From Blautia massiliensis (ex Durand et al. 2017) (lineage in GTDB: Bacteria; Bacillota; Clostridia; Lachnospirales; Lachnospiraceae), in contig NZ_LN913006.1 in assembly GCF_001487165.1 (NCBI RefSeq), positions 3,214,045-3,278,044 on the forward strand: 64,000 nt of DNA, given 5' to 3'. How positions within the stretch are numbered: the first letter of the stretch is position 1; every line of letters begins with the position of its first letter. Below the pieces are notes generated by a model. It did not search any database, was not told the origin of the DNA, and saw only the letters and a program-made list of their open reading frames with translations. A program made the translations under genes and the position numbers. Positions 42,895 through 51,709 of the stretch are shown in pieces.

Positions 42895-43935
42895 ATGACA
42901 GATGTAAAATCCATGACCATGGAGGAATTGAAGGAATTCATGACAAAGATCGGTGAAAAGCCTTTCCGGGCGAAACAGATCTATGCATGGCTTCACCAGC
43001 AGCTGGTTACCTCCTGGGATGAAATGACAAATCTTTCCAAAAGCCTCAGGGAAAAGCTTTCGGCTTATCCGATCACAGCACTGACCCAGGCAGATGTAAG
43101 GATCTCAAAAATTGACGGAACCAGAAAATATCTGTTCCAGCTGGAAGATGGAAATGTGATCGAGAGTGTTCTCATGCGGTATCACCACGGAAATTCTGTG
43201 TGCATTTCTTCTCAGGTGGGCTGCCGTATGGGATGCAGATTCTGTGCATCTACCATCGGAGGACTGACCAGATGCCTGAAACCGTCCGAGATGCTGGATC
43301 AGATTTACCGTATCCAGGCAGATACCGGTGAACGTGTGGCCAATGTAGTTGTGATGGGAACCGGTGAGCCGATGGATAATTATGACAATCTTGTCCGTTT
43401 TGTCCGGATCCTTACCGACGAAAACGGTCTTGGGATCAGTCAGAGAAATGTGACGGTTTCTACCTGTGGGATCGTGCCGAAGATGTATGATCTGGCTGAA
43501 GAAAAGCTTCAGATCACTCTGGCACTTTCCCTTCATGCTCCAAATGATGAAAAACGGCAGGAACTGATGCCGATCGCGAATAAGTATTCCATGGATGAGG
43601 TTCTGGATGCCTGCAGAAATTATTTTGATAAAACAGGCCGAAGGATCACCTTTGAGTACAGTCTTGTAGCCGGCGTCAACGATAGTGAAGAAGATGCGAG
43701 ACAGCTGGCAGGCCGTATAAAAGGCATCAATTGCCATGTAAATCTGATTCCGGTCAATCCCATCAAGGAACGCTCCTATGTGAGGTCTACTCGACAGGCT
43801 GTGGAGAATTTCAAAATAAAACTTGAAAAATACGGAATTAATGTTACTATTAGAAGGGAAATGGGCAGCGATATCGACGGTGCCTGTGGACAGCTAAGAA
43901 AAAGTTACATGGAAAAAACAGAAAGCGAGAAGTGA
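42895..43935 (+). CDS. rlmN: 23S rRNA/tRNA adenine-C2 methyltransferase
   Basis: RlmN is a radical SAM enzyme that methylates A2503 of 23S rRNA and A37 of some tRNAs. The 346-residue protein has the cluster-binding Cys triad in GCRMGCRFCAS, MGTGEPMDNYDN, and the methyl-carrying C-terminal Cys in DIDGACGQL. It starts 6 bp after rsmB. Confidence 0.96.
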   Translation: MTDVKSMTMEELKEFMTKIGEKPFRAKQIYAWLHQQLVTSWDEMTNLSKSLREKLSAYPITALTQADVRISKIDGTRKYLFQLEDGNVIESVLMRYHHGNSVCISSQVGCRMGCRFCASTIGGLTRCLKPSEMLDQIYRIQADTGERVANVVVMGTGEPMDNYDNLVRFVRILTDENGLGISQRNVTVSTCGIVPKMYDLAEEKLQITLALSLHAPNDEKRQELMPIANKYSMDEVLDACRNYFDKTGRRITFEYSLVAGVNDSEEDARQLAGRIKGINCHVNLIPVNPIKERSYVRSTRQAVENFKIKLEKYGINVTIRREMGSDIDGACGQLRKSYMEKTESEK

Positions 43936-43936
43936 C

Positions 43937-44683
43937 ATGAGGATATACTCAGCTACTGATGTAGGGCAGAAGCGGAAGATGAATCAGGATTACGTGTTTG
44001 CATCTGAAGGTCCGGTTGGAAATCTGCCTAATCTTTTCACAGTCGCGGACGGAATGGGCGGACATAACGCCGGTGACTATGCATCCTCACATGCAGTACG
44101 GATCCTTGTGGATGAAATCCGTGAAGATGCGGATTACAATCCTGTGAAGGTTATTCGTCATGCGATCGAAGCTGCGAATACGGAGATCAGAAACCGTGCG
44201 CAGGAAGACGAAAACCTCCGGGGCATGGGAACCACTATGGTGGTGGCGACTATTGTAGATCAGTATGCCTATGTAGCCAATGTGGGTGACAGCCGTTTAT
44301 ATGTGATCCAGGACGGGATCCGCCAGGTCACCAGAGATCATTCCTTGGTACAGGAAATGGTGAGAATGGGCGAGATCAGCGAAGCGGAAGCACGAAATCA
44401 TCCGGATAAGAACATCATTACAAGGGCACTTGGCGCGGAGAAAACGGTGGATGTGGATTTCTTTGATCTGAAACTTGAAAAAGGATGTACGATCCTGATG
44501 TGTTCAGACGGTCTCAGCAATATGGTTGAAGATGAGAAGATCCAGGAGATCATATCCGATCCGGAAGCAGATATTGATCAGAAAGGCAGTGCGCTCCTTC
44601 GGGAAGCAAATCAGAATGGTGGTAAGGATAATATTGCAGTCGTACTGGTAGAGCCATTCACGAATGAGGTGGAAGCATGTTGA
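43937..44683 (+). CDS. prpC: PP2C-type Ser/Thr protein phosphatase
   Basis: A 248-residue phosphatase that reverses phosphorylation by the neighbouring PASTA kinase. Metal-binding motifs are TDVGQKRKMNQD, VADGMGGHNAGD, MGTTMV, NVGDSRLY, LMCSDGLSN and GGKDNIAVV. It overlaps the kinase gene by 7 bp, the normal partnership in Firmicutes. Confidence 0.95.
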   Translation: MRIYSATDVGQKRKMNQDYVFASEGPVGNLPNLFTVADGMGGHNAGDYASSHAVRILVDEIREDADYNPVKVIRHAIEAANTEIRNRAQEDENLRGMGTTMVVATIVDQYAYVANVGDSRLYVIQDGIRQVTRDHSLVQEMVRMGEISEAEARNHPDKNIITRALGAEKTVDVDFFDLKLEKGCTILMCSDGLSNMVEDEKIQEIISDPEADIDQKGSALLREANQNGGKDNIAVVLVEPFTNEVEAC

Positions 44684-46902
44684 AGACGGGAATGATCATA
44701 GCCGAGCGCTATGAGATCGTAGGAAAAATCGGAACTGGCGGAATGGCAGATGTCTATAAGGCTATGGACCATAAGCTGAACCGTTTTGTTGCCGTGAAGG
44801 TCCTGAAACCGGAGTTTCGGGAAGACACCACGTTTATAAAGAAATTCAGAAGTGAGGCCCAGGCGGCAGCTGGTCTTACACATCCGAATATCGTCAATGT
44901 ATTTGACGTAGGAGATGACGGCGGTGTTTATTACATTGTTATGGAATTGATCGAGGGTATCACTCTGAAGGAATACATCTCCAAGAAGGGAAAGCTTTCC
45001 ATTAAAGAGGCTACAAGTATCGCAATCCAGGTTTCTATGGGTCTGGAGGCGGCACACAGCCATGGTATCGTTCACAGAGATGTGAAACCTCAGAATATCA
45101 TTATCTCCACAGATGGTAAAGTAAAGGTGACAGACTTTGGAATTGCCAGAGCTGCATCTTCCAATACGATCAGCTCCAATGTAATGGGATCTGTACATTA
45201 CAGCTCACCTGAGCAGGTGAGAGGCGGATACAGCGATGAGAAGAGCGATATCTATTCTCTTGGAATCACACTGTATGAGATGGTCACAGGAAGAGTTCCT
45301 TTTGACGGAGATACCACTGTGGCGATCGCTATCAAGCATCTGCAGGAAGAGATGGTTCCGCCAAGTGTGTATACACCGGACCTTCCGTACAGTCTGGAGC
45401 AGATCATTCTGAAATGTACACAGAAAAGTGTAGATCGTCGTTACAGCCGTATGGAGGATGTGATCGCAGACCTGAAGCATTCTCTGATCGATCCCCAGGG
45501 TGATTTTGTAAAGCTTACTACAGTTGACAACGATGCCAAGACGGTTGTGATCTCAGAAGAAGAGCTTGGTGAGATCAAACATACACCGAAGCAGATCACA
45601 AAACCGGAGATCACCGCACTTGAGGAAGAAAAATACGACGATAACGATTACGATGATGCAGAGGAAGAATACAGACCGAGATCCGAGCATAGATCCGGAA
45701 AGAAAAAGAAGCATCATGGTTCAGGAAGAGGCCTGACGATTGCGGCACTGATCGGAGGTGCAGTCCTTCTGATCGTTCTTGTGGTAGTGCTTGGACGTGC
45801 CGCAGGACTGTTTGGAACCGGCAGCAGCGGAGCTACAGACAGTAGCAAGGCAGAAGCGAAGCAGGAATCAGCAGCTGACGGTCTGGCAACCGTTCCTGAT
45901 CTTGTAGGCAAGACAGAGGAAGAGGCTAAAACACTTGCAAACGATGCACATCTGGGTGTCCAGATGGCCGGTGAGGAGGCATCCGATCAGGAAAAAGGCA
46001 GGATCTCCCGTCAGGAGACAGCTGCGGGAACACAGGTTGAAGCCAATACAACTGTGAAATACTGGGTAAGCACCGGAACAGCACAGGTTACGATCCCAGA
46101 TCTGGATGGACGTACAGGAATCGATGCACAGCAGACTCTGGAAGATCTTGGACTTCAGGTAAATGTCCAGAAAGAATACAGCGACACAGATGACAACGGA
46201 TATGCACTGGTAGATCCGGGATATGTTTACAATGTCGAACCGGTAGCAGGTACTTCTGTGCAGGCAGGCTCTTCTGTAACACTGACAGTCAGTCGAGGGG
46301 TTGATTATGGCGATAATGCTGAGGTTCCGAGTGTTGTAGGAATGACCAAGGATGATGCGCTTACTACTTTAGGTAAATTTATTGATATCCAGATAACAGA
46401 ACAGCAGAGTACAGAAGCTGCAGGTACAGTTATCGCACAGGATCCGGAAGCCTATGCGGCAGCAGACCCGGATCAGCCGATCAGCATTACCATCAGCTCC
46501 GGTGACAAGGCTCCATCCACAGACAGCGCAGCATCTGCAGATAGTACAGCATCTGCAGATAGTACAGCATCTACAGACAGCACAGCATCTGCGGACAGCA
46601 CAGTATCCACAACTACATCTACAGCAGATGTCAATGCAAACACAGGCTGGAAATGTACACAGACACTGGATACCCCGTCCGGCTACAATGGAGGCGCGAT
46701 CCGTCTGGAACTGATCCAGGACGTAAACGGTGAGCCTAAGGCATCCACCATCATTGATGGACAGAATATCAGCTTCCCGTATCAGCTTGATATCTCAGGT
46801 GCTGAGGGCGTTACCTCAGGAACCATCTATCTCTATGAAGAGGTAGACGGGGATTATCAGCAGCTTGGAACCTACACGGTCACATTCAAGAAAGCTGAGT
46901 GA
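44677..46902 (+). CDS. prkC: PASTA-domain Ser/Thr protein kinase
   Basis: A 741-residue membrane kinase that senses muropeptides or lipid II and controls growth, wall synthesis and dormancy exit. The kinase domain (about 10-270) has IGTGGMADVYKA, the catalytic Lys in VAVKVLKPE, HRDVKPQNI and TDFGIARA. A basic linker and one membrane helix (about 350-370, IAALIGGAVLLIVLVVVL) lead to three PASTA repeats (VPDLVGKTEEEA, IPDLDGRTGIDA, VPSVVGMTKDDA). After them come an Ala-Ser-Thr repeat (about 615-645, coded by 18-bp repeats) and a further beta-rich domain of about 85 residues from GWKCTQ, not usual in PrkC. Confidence 0.94.
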   Translation: MLKTGMIIAERYEIVGKIGTGGMADVYKAMDHKLNRFVAVKVLKPEFREDTTFIKKFRSEAQAAAGLTHPNIVNVFDVGDDGGVYYIVMELIEGITLKEYISKKGKLSIKEATSIAIQVSMGLEAAHSHGIVHRDVKPQNIIISTDGKVKVTDFGIARAASSNTISSNVMGSVHYSSPEQVRGGYSDEKSDIYSLGITLYEMVTGRVPFDGDTTVAIAIKHLQEEMVPPSVYTPDLPYSLEQIILKCTQKSVDRRYSRMEDVIADLKHSLIDPQGDFVKLTTVDNDAKTVVISEEELGEIKHTPKQITKPEITALEEEKYDDNDYDDAEEEYRPRSEHRSGKKKKHHGSGRGLTIAALIGGAVLLIVLVVVLGRAAGLFGTGSSGATDSSKAEAKQESAADGLATVPDLVGKTEEEAKTLANDAHLGVQMAGEEASDQEKGRISRQETAAGTQVEANTTVKYWVSTGTAQVTIPDLDGRTGIDAQQTLEDLGLQVNVQKEYSDTDDNGYALVDPGYVYNVEPVAGTSVQAGSSVTLTVSRGVDYGDNAEVPSVVGMTKDDALTTLGKFIDIQITEQQSTEAAGTVIAQDPEAYAAADPDQPISITISSGDKAPSTDSAASADSTASADSTASTDSTASADSTVSTTTSTADVNANTGWKCTQTLDTPSGYNGGAIRLELIQDVNGEPKASTIIDGQNISFPYQLDISGAEGVTSGTIYLYEEVDGDYQQLGTYTVTFKKAE
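46531..46602 (+). repeat. Four 18-bp tandem repeats inside prkC
   Basis: GCATCTGCAGATAGTACA at 46531 and 46549 (identical), 46567 and 46585 (few changes), coding ASADST/ASTDST units between the last PASTA repeat and the terminal domain. Confidence 0.92.
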
Positions 46903-46904
46903 TC

Positions 46905-47783
46905 ATGCAGGGAAAGATAATCAAAGGTATTGCCGGATTCTACTACGTATATGCAGAAGACGGCAATACATATGAATGCAGAGCCAAGGGAATTTTCCGT
47001 AAGGATAAATTCAAGCCTCTGGTAGGTGACAATGTGGACATTACAGTTCTGGATGAAAAGGAACTGGAGGGAAGTGTGACGGAGATCCACAAGCGGAAGA
47101 ATTCTCTGATCCGTCCGGCTGTGGCCAATGTAGATCAGGCACTGGTGATCTTTGCCATGGATAATCCGAAGCCGAACTTCATGCTTCTGGATCGTTTCCT
47201 CATTATGATGGAGAGGGAAGGTGTTCCGGCAGTCATCTGTTTTAACAAAAAAGATCTGGTAACAACGGAAGAGCTAGAATTTCTCTATGAAACATACCAG
47301 AGCTGCGGCTATCAGGTGATCCTGTCAAGTGCCCTGAAGGGAGAAGGACTCGACGAGATCGAAGAAGTGCTTCAGGGCAGGACAACTGTGGTTGCCGGCC
47401 CATCCGGCGTGGGAAAATCTTCTCTTACAAATTCCCTTCAGGAAGAAGTGGAGATGGAAACCGGTGAGATCAGCCGTAAGCTGAAACGGGGAAAACATAC
47501 CACGCGCCATGCACAGATCATACCGGTGGCACAGGATACATTCCTTGTGGATACGCCGGGATTTTCCTCCTTATATATTGAAAATATGGAGGAGCAGGAA
47601 CTGAAGGATTACTTTCCAGAGTTCCGAAGATATGAAGGACAGTGCCGCTTTCAGGGGTGCCGTCACATACATGAACCGGGCTGCGCTGTTAAGGAAGCCC
47701 TTGAGAACAATGAGATCAGCAGACTCCGATATGAAGATTATCTGGAGCTGCACCAGGAATTAAAAGAGAAAAGGAGATACTGA
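46905..47783 (+). CDS. rsgA: Ribosome small-subunit GTPase RsgA
   Basis: RsgA aids late 30S assembly. The 292-residue protein has the OB fold, then the circularly permuted G domain: G4 CFNKKDL ahead of G1 GPSGVGKSS and G3 DTPGFS, and a C-terminal zinc motif with CRFQGCRHIHEPGC. ATG 46905 is chosen over GTG 46899. It follows prkC almost without gap. Confidence 0.95.
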   Translation: MQGKIIKGIAGFYYVYAEDGNTYECRAKGIFRKDKFKPLVGDNVDITVLDEKELEGSVTEIHKRKNSLIRPAVANVDQALVIFAMDNPKPNFMLLDRFLIMMEREGVPAVICFNKKDLVTTEELEFLYETYQSCGYQVILSSALKGEGLDEIEEVLQGRTTVVAGPSGVGKSSLTNSLQEEVEMETGEISRKLKRGKHTTRHAQIIPVAQDTFLVDTPGFSSLYIENMEEQELKDYFPEFRRYEGQCRFQGCRHIHEPGCAVKEALENNEISRLRYEDYLELHQELKEKRRY

Positions 47784-47786
47784 GTC

Positions 47787-48461
47787 ATGGAATACCGATT
47801 GTGCCCGTCGATCTTATCAGCAGATTTTAACAGACTGGGAGAACAGATTAAAATTCTGGAAAAGGAAGGCGTTGAATATCTGCATATTGATGTTATGGAT
47901 GGAGATTTTGTTCCCAGCATTTCTTTTGGAATGCCGGTGATCAAATCGATCCGGAAAGAATCCAACATGTTTTTCGACGTACATTTGATGGTAACAGAAC
48001 CGGAAAGATATATCCGCGATTTTGTAGAATGCGGAGCAGATTCCATTACTGTACATGCGGAGGCATGTGAGGATCTGGAGCGTACACTGGAGCAGATCAG
48101 GGCAGCAGGGGTAAAGGCGGCAGTTTCGATCAAGCCATCCACACCGGTAAATGACATCAGCCATCTTCTTGAAGATGTGGATATGGTGCTGATAATGACT
48201 GTTCAGCCAGGATTTGGCGGACAGAAATACATGGACGAATGCACGGAGAAGATCCAGGAGCTTCGTGAGCTTATTGATGAAGAAGAGCTGGATGTTGATA
48301 TCCAGGTAGATGGTGGTATCAATGATGATACACTGGAGACGGTTATGCGTGCCGGTGCAAACCTCATGGTCGCAGGTTCCTGGGTATTTAAGGGCGATGT
48401 GGCAGCCAATGTAAGACACATTACAGAAAAAATCCACAATATCAAAAAAGAGCTGGACTGA
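47787..48461 (+). CDS. rpe: Ribulose-phosphate 3-epimerase
   Basis: Rpe interconverts ribulose 5-phosphate and xylulose 5-phosphate. The 224-residue TIM barrel has CPSILSADFNRL, HIDVMDGDFVP, VHLMVTEPERY, MTVQPGFGGQKY and DGGINDDT. It lies 3 bp after rsgA and 2 bp before the thiamine pyrophosphokinase gene. Confidence 0.96.
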   Translation: MEYRLCPSILSADFNRLGEQIKILEKEGVEYLHIDVMDGDFVPSISFGMPVIKSIRKESNMFFDVHLMVTEPERYIRDFVECGADSITVHAEACEDLERTLEQIRAAGVKAAVSIKPSTPVNDISHLLEDVDMVLIMTVQPGFGGQKYMDECTEKIQELRELIDEEELDVDIQVDGGINDDTLETVMRAGANLMVAGSWVFKGDVAANVRHITEKIHNIKKELD

Positions 48462-48463
48462 AA

Positions 48464-49138
48464 ATGATTGATACAATAATAATCAGCGGGGGCAATATCC
48501 AGAATGGTTTTGCCCTCGATTTTTTAAAAAAAAGAATAGAAGAAAGCCGAGGAGAGAAAATCACTCTTGTTGCTGCAGATAAGGGGATGGAATGGTTTAT
48601 GAAAAACCGGGAATTTATTCCGGATCTTGCAATTGGGGATTTTGACAGTCTTTCCGAAGAAGGCCAAAAATATATGGAAAGCCTGAAGGGACCGGAGATC
48701 ATCAGGCTGAAGCCAGAGAAGGATGATTCGGATACACAGTCTGCGGTAAACCAGATGATCCGCAAGGGTGCAAAGGATATCCTGATCCTGGGAGCTACCG
48801 GCACAAGGCTGGATCATGTGCTGGCGAATCTGGGACTGCTTTCTATGGGTAAGGAACAGGGCGTTCGTATTGCGATCGCAGATCAGTGGAATTATATCAC
48901 ACTTGCAGAAAGCGGAACCATACTGCACAGAGAGGAGCAGTTTGGAAAATATGTTTCATTCTTTACTGTGGGAGGTGATGTGACAGGCCTCACTCTGAAG
49001 GGATTTAAGTATCCGCTGAACGGATATCATCTGACAGTAGAAGACAGTGGCCTGACCGTCAGCAATGAGATTTCGGAAGAAACCGCAGAGATCCTGTATG
49101 AAAGCGGGCAGCTTCTGATGATCATGTCCAGGGACTGA
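48464..49138 (+). CDS. thiN: Thiamine pyrophosphokinase
   Basis: ThiN transfers pyrophosphate from ATP to thiamine. The 224-residue protein has AADKGMEWF, IGDFDSLS, KDDSDTQSAV and LGATGTRLDHVLANL, the last three holding the metal and thiamine ligands. Last gene of the murE-thiN run. Confidence 0.92.
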   Translation: MIDTIIISGGNIQNGFALDFLKKRIEESRGEKITLVAADKGMEWFMKNREFIPDLAIGDFDSLSEEGQKYMESLKGPEIIRLKPEKDDSDTQSAVNQMIRKGAKDILILGATGTRLDHVLANLGLLSMGKEQGVRIAIADQWNYITLAESGTILHREEQFGKYVSFFTVGGDVTGLTLKGFKYPLNGYHLTVEDSGLTVSNEISEETAEILYESGQLLMIMSRD

Positions 49139-49161
49139 CAGTAACAATAAATGCCTCACAG

Positions 49162-49190
49162 TTGCGATTTCAGGCTGTGTATGGTAATAT
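49162..49190 (+). promoter_or_regulatory. Putative promoter of ychF
   Basis: TTGCGA (49162-49167), 17-bp spacer, TAATAT (49185-49190). A small hairpin GGCCT/AGGCC follows at about 49202-49223. Confidence 0.45.
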
Positions 49191-49283
49191 GGGACAGGAA
49201 TGGCCTGAAAAACGGAAAGGCCTGTTTAAAGAGTATCTGAAAAATACTGTAAATAAATATATCGAAAGGACGTATATAGAGAG

Positions 49284-50381
49284 ATGAAATTAGGAATCGT
49301 AGGTCTTCCTAACGTAGGAAAAAGTACATTATTCAATTCACTGACAAAAGCCGGAGCAGAATCCGCAAACTATCCGTTCTGTACTATCGACCCCAATGTG
49401 GGTGTTGTAACCGTTCCGGATGAGAGACTGAATCTTCTCGGAGATTTTTATAAATCAAAAAAAGTAACACCGGCAGTGATCGAATTCGTCGATATTGCAG
49501 GTCTTGTAAAAGGCGCATCTAAGGGAGAGGGACTTGGAAACCAGTTCCTTGCAAATATCCGTGAGGTAGATGCTATCGTTCACGTAGTACGCTGCTTTGA
49601 GGATTCCAATGTTGTTCATGTAGATGGAAGCATTGATCCGCTCCGCGATATCGAGACTATTAATCTGGAGCTTGTTTTCTCTGATCTTGAGATCCTCGAG
49701 AGAAGAATTGCCAAGGTTACCAAGACTGCACGTATGGATAAGGAAGCTGCCAAAGAGCTTGCATTCCTTGAAAAAGTAAAGACGCATCTGGAAGAGGGAC
49801 AGCTTGCCATTACTCTGGAAACAGAGAACGAAGATGAGGATGCATGGCTTGCAACCTATAATCTTCTTACTGCAAAACCGGTGATCTATGCGGCTAACGT
49901 TGCAGAGGATGATATCGCAGATGATGGGGCGAACAATCAGTATGTACAGGCAGTACGTGAATACGCTGCCAAACAGAACAGCGAGGTATTTGTGATCTGT
50001 GCGCAGATCGAGGAGGAGATCTCCGAGCTGGATGAGGATGAGAGAAAGATGTTCCTTGAGGATCTGGGACTGACAGAATCCGGCCTAGAGAAGCTGGTGC
50101 GCGCAAGCTATCACCTTCTTGGCCTTATGAGCTTCCTGACAGCAGGAGAGGATGAGACAAGAGCATGGACCATCAAGATCGGAACCAAGGCACCGCAGGC
50201 AGCAGGTAAGATCCACACAGACTTTGAACGTGGATTTATCAAAGCAGAGGTTGTGAATTATCAGGATCTTCTGGATTGCGGTTCCTATGCAGGTGCCAGA
50301 GAGAAGGGCCTTGTACGTATGGAAGGAAAAGAGTACGTTGTACAGGACGGAGATGTGATCTTATTCAGATTTAACGTGTGA
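49284..50381 (+). CDS. ychF: Redox-regulated ATPase/GTPase YchF
   Basis: A 365-residue Obg-family P-loop protein that prefers ATP and associates with ribosomes. G1 is GLPNVGKST at the N terminus, G3 [14 protein letters not shown], then a coiled-coil insert and the C-terminal TGS-like domain with [13 protein letters not shown] and [15 protein letters not shown]. Confidence 0.96.
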   Translation: MKLGIVGLPNVGKSTLFNSLTKAGAESANYPFCTIDPNVGVVTVPDERLNLLGDFYKSKKVTPAVIEFVDIAGLVKGASKGEGLGNQFLANIREVDAIVHVVRCFEDSNVVHVDGSIDPLRDIETINLELVFSDLEILERRIAKVTKTARMDKEAAKELAFLEKVKTHLEEGQLAITLETENEDEDAWLATYNLLTAKPVIYAANVAEDDIADDGANNQYVQAVREYAAKQNSEVFVICAQIEEEISELDEDERKMFLEDLGLTESGLEKLVRASYHLLGLMSFLTAGEDETRAWTIKIGTKAPQAAGKIHTDFERGFIKAEVVNYQDLLDCGSYAGAREKGLVRMEGKEYVVQDGDVILFRFNV

Positions 50382-50437
50382 TCACCAACGTCTGTGAAAT
50401 ACCGGCTGTAAGCTGAAAAATTATAACAGGTGATTTT

Positions 50438-51556
50438 ATGGATATGTCAATTCGGTTTCCCGGATTAAATCTGGTTTTGGATCATGTGCCGAGATCCTTT
50501 GAGATCTTTGGCTTTGAGATCACGATCTATGGCGTCCTGATCGCGATAGGAATGCTTCTGGGAATCTTTTTTGTGGTACTGGAAGCCAGAAGAAATCATG
50601 AAGATCCGGATGCATATCTGGATCTTGCCATTATAACGCTGCTTTCCGGTGTGGCAGGGGCAAGGCTGCTTTATGCGGCTTTTTCCTGGAGCCTTTATAA
50701 AAATGATCCGGGACAGCTTCTGAATATACGGTCCGGAGGACTTATGTTTTATGGCGGACTTCTGGGCGGTGTGCTGGGTGGTGCGGTCTACTGCAGGATC
50801 CGAAAGAAATCCTTCTGGCAGATGGCAGATCTTGCCTGCATGGGACTTCTGATCGGGCAGATAATAGGAAAGTGGGGAAGCTTTTTTAACAGAGAATCTT
50901 TCGGGGAATATGCAGACAACATTTTTTCCATGCAGCTGCCGCTGACTGCGGTACGGGCAGGAGAGGTCACCACGGCTATGCGTGAAAAGCTTCAAACCGT
51001 GGACGGTGGTACCTGGATTTTGGTACAGCCCTTGTTTTTCTATGAAAGTCTCTGGTGTCTGCTTGTGCTTTTGATGCTTATGATGCTGCTTCGCAAAAAA
51101 GCATTTCAGGGAGAGATCTTTCTGAGATATCTGGCAGGCTATGGTCTGGGAAGAACAGTGCTCCAGTGGTTCCGCACAGATAAAATACTGTTTCCGGGAA
51201 CCGGCGTGGATGTTTCACTGGTGATCTCGGTAATACTTTTTGTTCTTTGCACCGTGGTAGTTGCAGTGAAACGCGTGATGTCCAGAAAGCGGGCAAAAGT
51301 ACGGATGAGAAGGATCGAGAAAGATCAGCAGGCAGAGAAAGAAGCGGAACAGCAACGGGAAAATGTAGCAGAGAATCTGGAAACAGAGACTGTACAGGGA
51401 GAAAAAAATGGATCAGAACGAGATACAGAAGAAAGAGGAAGCTCTTCGGAAAGCGTCACTTTTGCAGCAGCTGCAGGAGGAACGGAAGAAGCTGGACAGC
51501 CAGATCAGGAGCAGGAGCGATCTTCTGAAGAATCTGGAGGCCAGCCAAAGAGTTGA
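50438..51556 (+). CDS. lgt: Prolipoprotein diacylglyceryl transferase with acidic C-terminal tail
   Basis: Lgt attaches diacylglycerol to the lipobox Cys of prelipoproteins. Seven or so membrane helices fill residues about 25-285, with the signature GKWGSFFNRESFGEY near residue 147 in place of the usual GRIGNFIN. After the last helix the protein runs on for about 90 residues of Lys/Arg then Glu/Ser-rich sequence, to 372 in total, where most Lgt are about 260-300. The last 149 bp overlap a 59-codon ORF in another frame at 51408. The lipoprotein at 3043 is one likely client. Confidence 0.92.
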   Translation: MDMSIRFPGLNLVLDHVPRSFEIFGFEITIYGVLIAIGMLLGIFFVVLEARRNHEDPDAYLDLAIITLLSGVAGARLLYAAFSWSLYKNDPGQLLNIRSGGLMFYGGLLGGVLGGAVYCRIRKKSFWQMADLACMGLLIGQIIGKWGSFFNRESFGEYADNIFSMQLPLTAVRAGEVTTAMREKLQTVDGGTWILVQPLFFYESLWCLLVLLMLMMLLRKKAFQGEIFLRYLAGYGLGRTVLQWFRTDKILFPGTGVDVSLVISVILFVLCTVVVAVKRVMSRKRAKVRMRRIEKDQQAEKEAEQQRENVAENLETETVQGEKNGSERDTEERGSSSESVTFAAAAGGTEEAGQPDQEQERSSEESGGQPKS

Positions 51557-51587
51557 TCGTATTCTGGAATTATATTACGGAAACTGA
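51408..51587 (+). CDS. Small coiled-coil protein overprinting the end of lgt
   Basis: I do not recognise the family. The ORF encodes 59 residues, from MDQNEIQKKEEALRKASLL to DRILELYYGN, in the +1 frame relative to lgt, and ends 31 bp after the lgt stop. GGGAG lies 7-8 bases ahead of the ATG. The sequence is an almost continuous charged amphipathic helix with Leu/Ile spacing typical of a coiled coil and a hydrophobic end, which looks more like a selected protein than the Glu/Ser/Gly-rich lgt tail in the other frame. It may be the genuine product here with the lgt tail the by-product, or both may be made. Confidence 0.6.
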   Translation: MDQNEIQKKEEALRKASLLQQLQEERKKLDSQIRSRSDLLKNLEASQRVDRILELYYGN

Positions 51588-51634
51588 GATCAAACAGATA
51601 TAGGATACCGGCATTTGGCTGATAAGAGCAGCAG

Positions 51635-51688
51635 AAAACTGCCCTGCAGGAAAACGTCTTCTACGACGTTTCCGGCAGGGCAGTTTTT
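51635..51688. terminator. Bidirectional terminator between lgt and the AraC-type gene
   Basis: AAAACTGCCCTGC... pairs with ...GCAGGGCAGTTTT, extended by GGAAAACGTC/GACGTTTCC around a 6-nt loop, with TTTTT after it; it sits between convergent units. Confidence 0.9.
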
Positions 51689-51709
51689 GTGCTGTGCAGT
51701 AGGAATATA

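Noticed and set aside
46899-47783. RsgA G-motif order as a new permutation
   Set aside because: The G4-before-G1 order is the known, normal arrangement of the RsgA/YlqF GTPase group.
51247-51528. 93-codon plus-strand frame inside lgt
   Set aside because: Third frame of the same DNA, Arg/Cys-rich, without ribosome site; the 51408 frame is the better second product.
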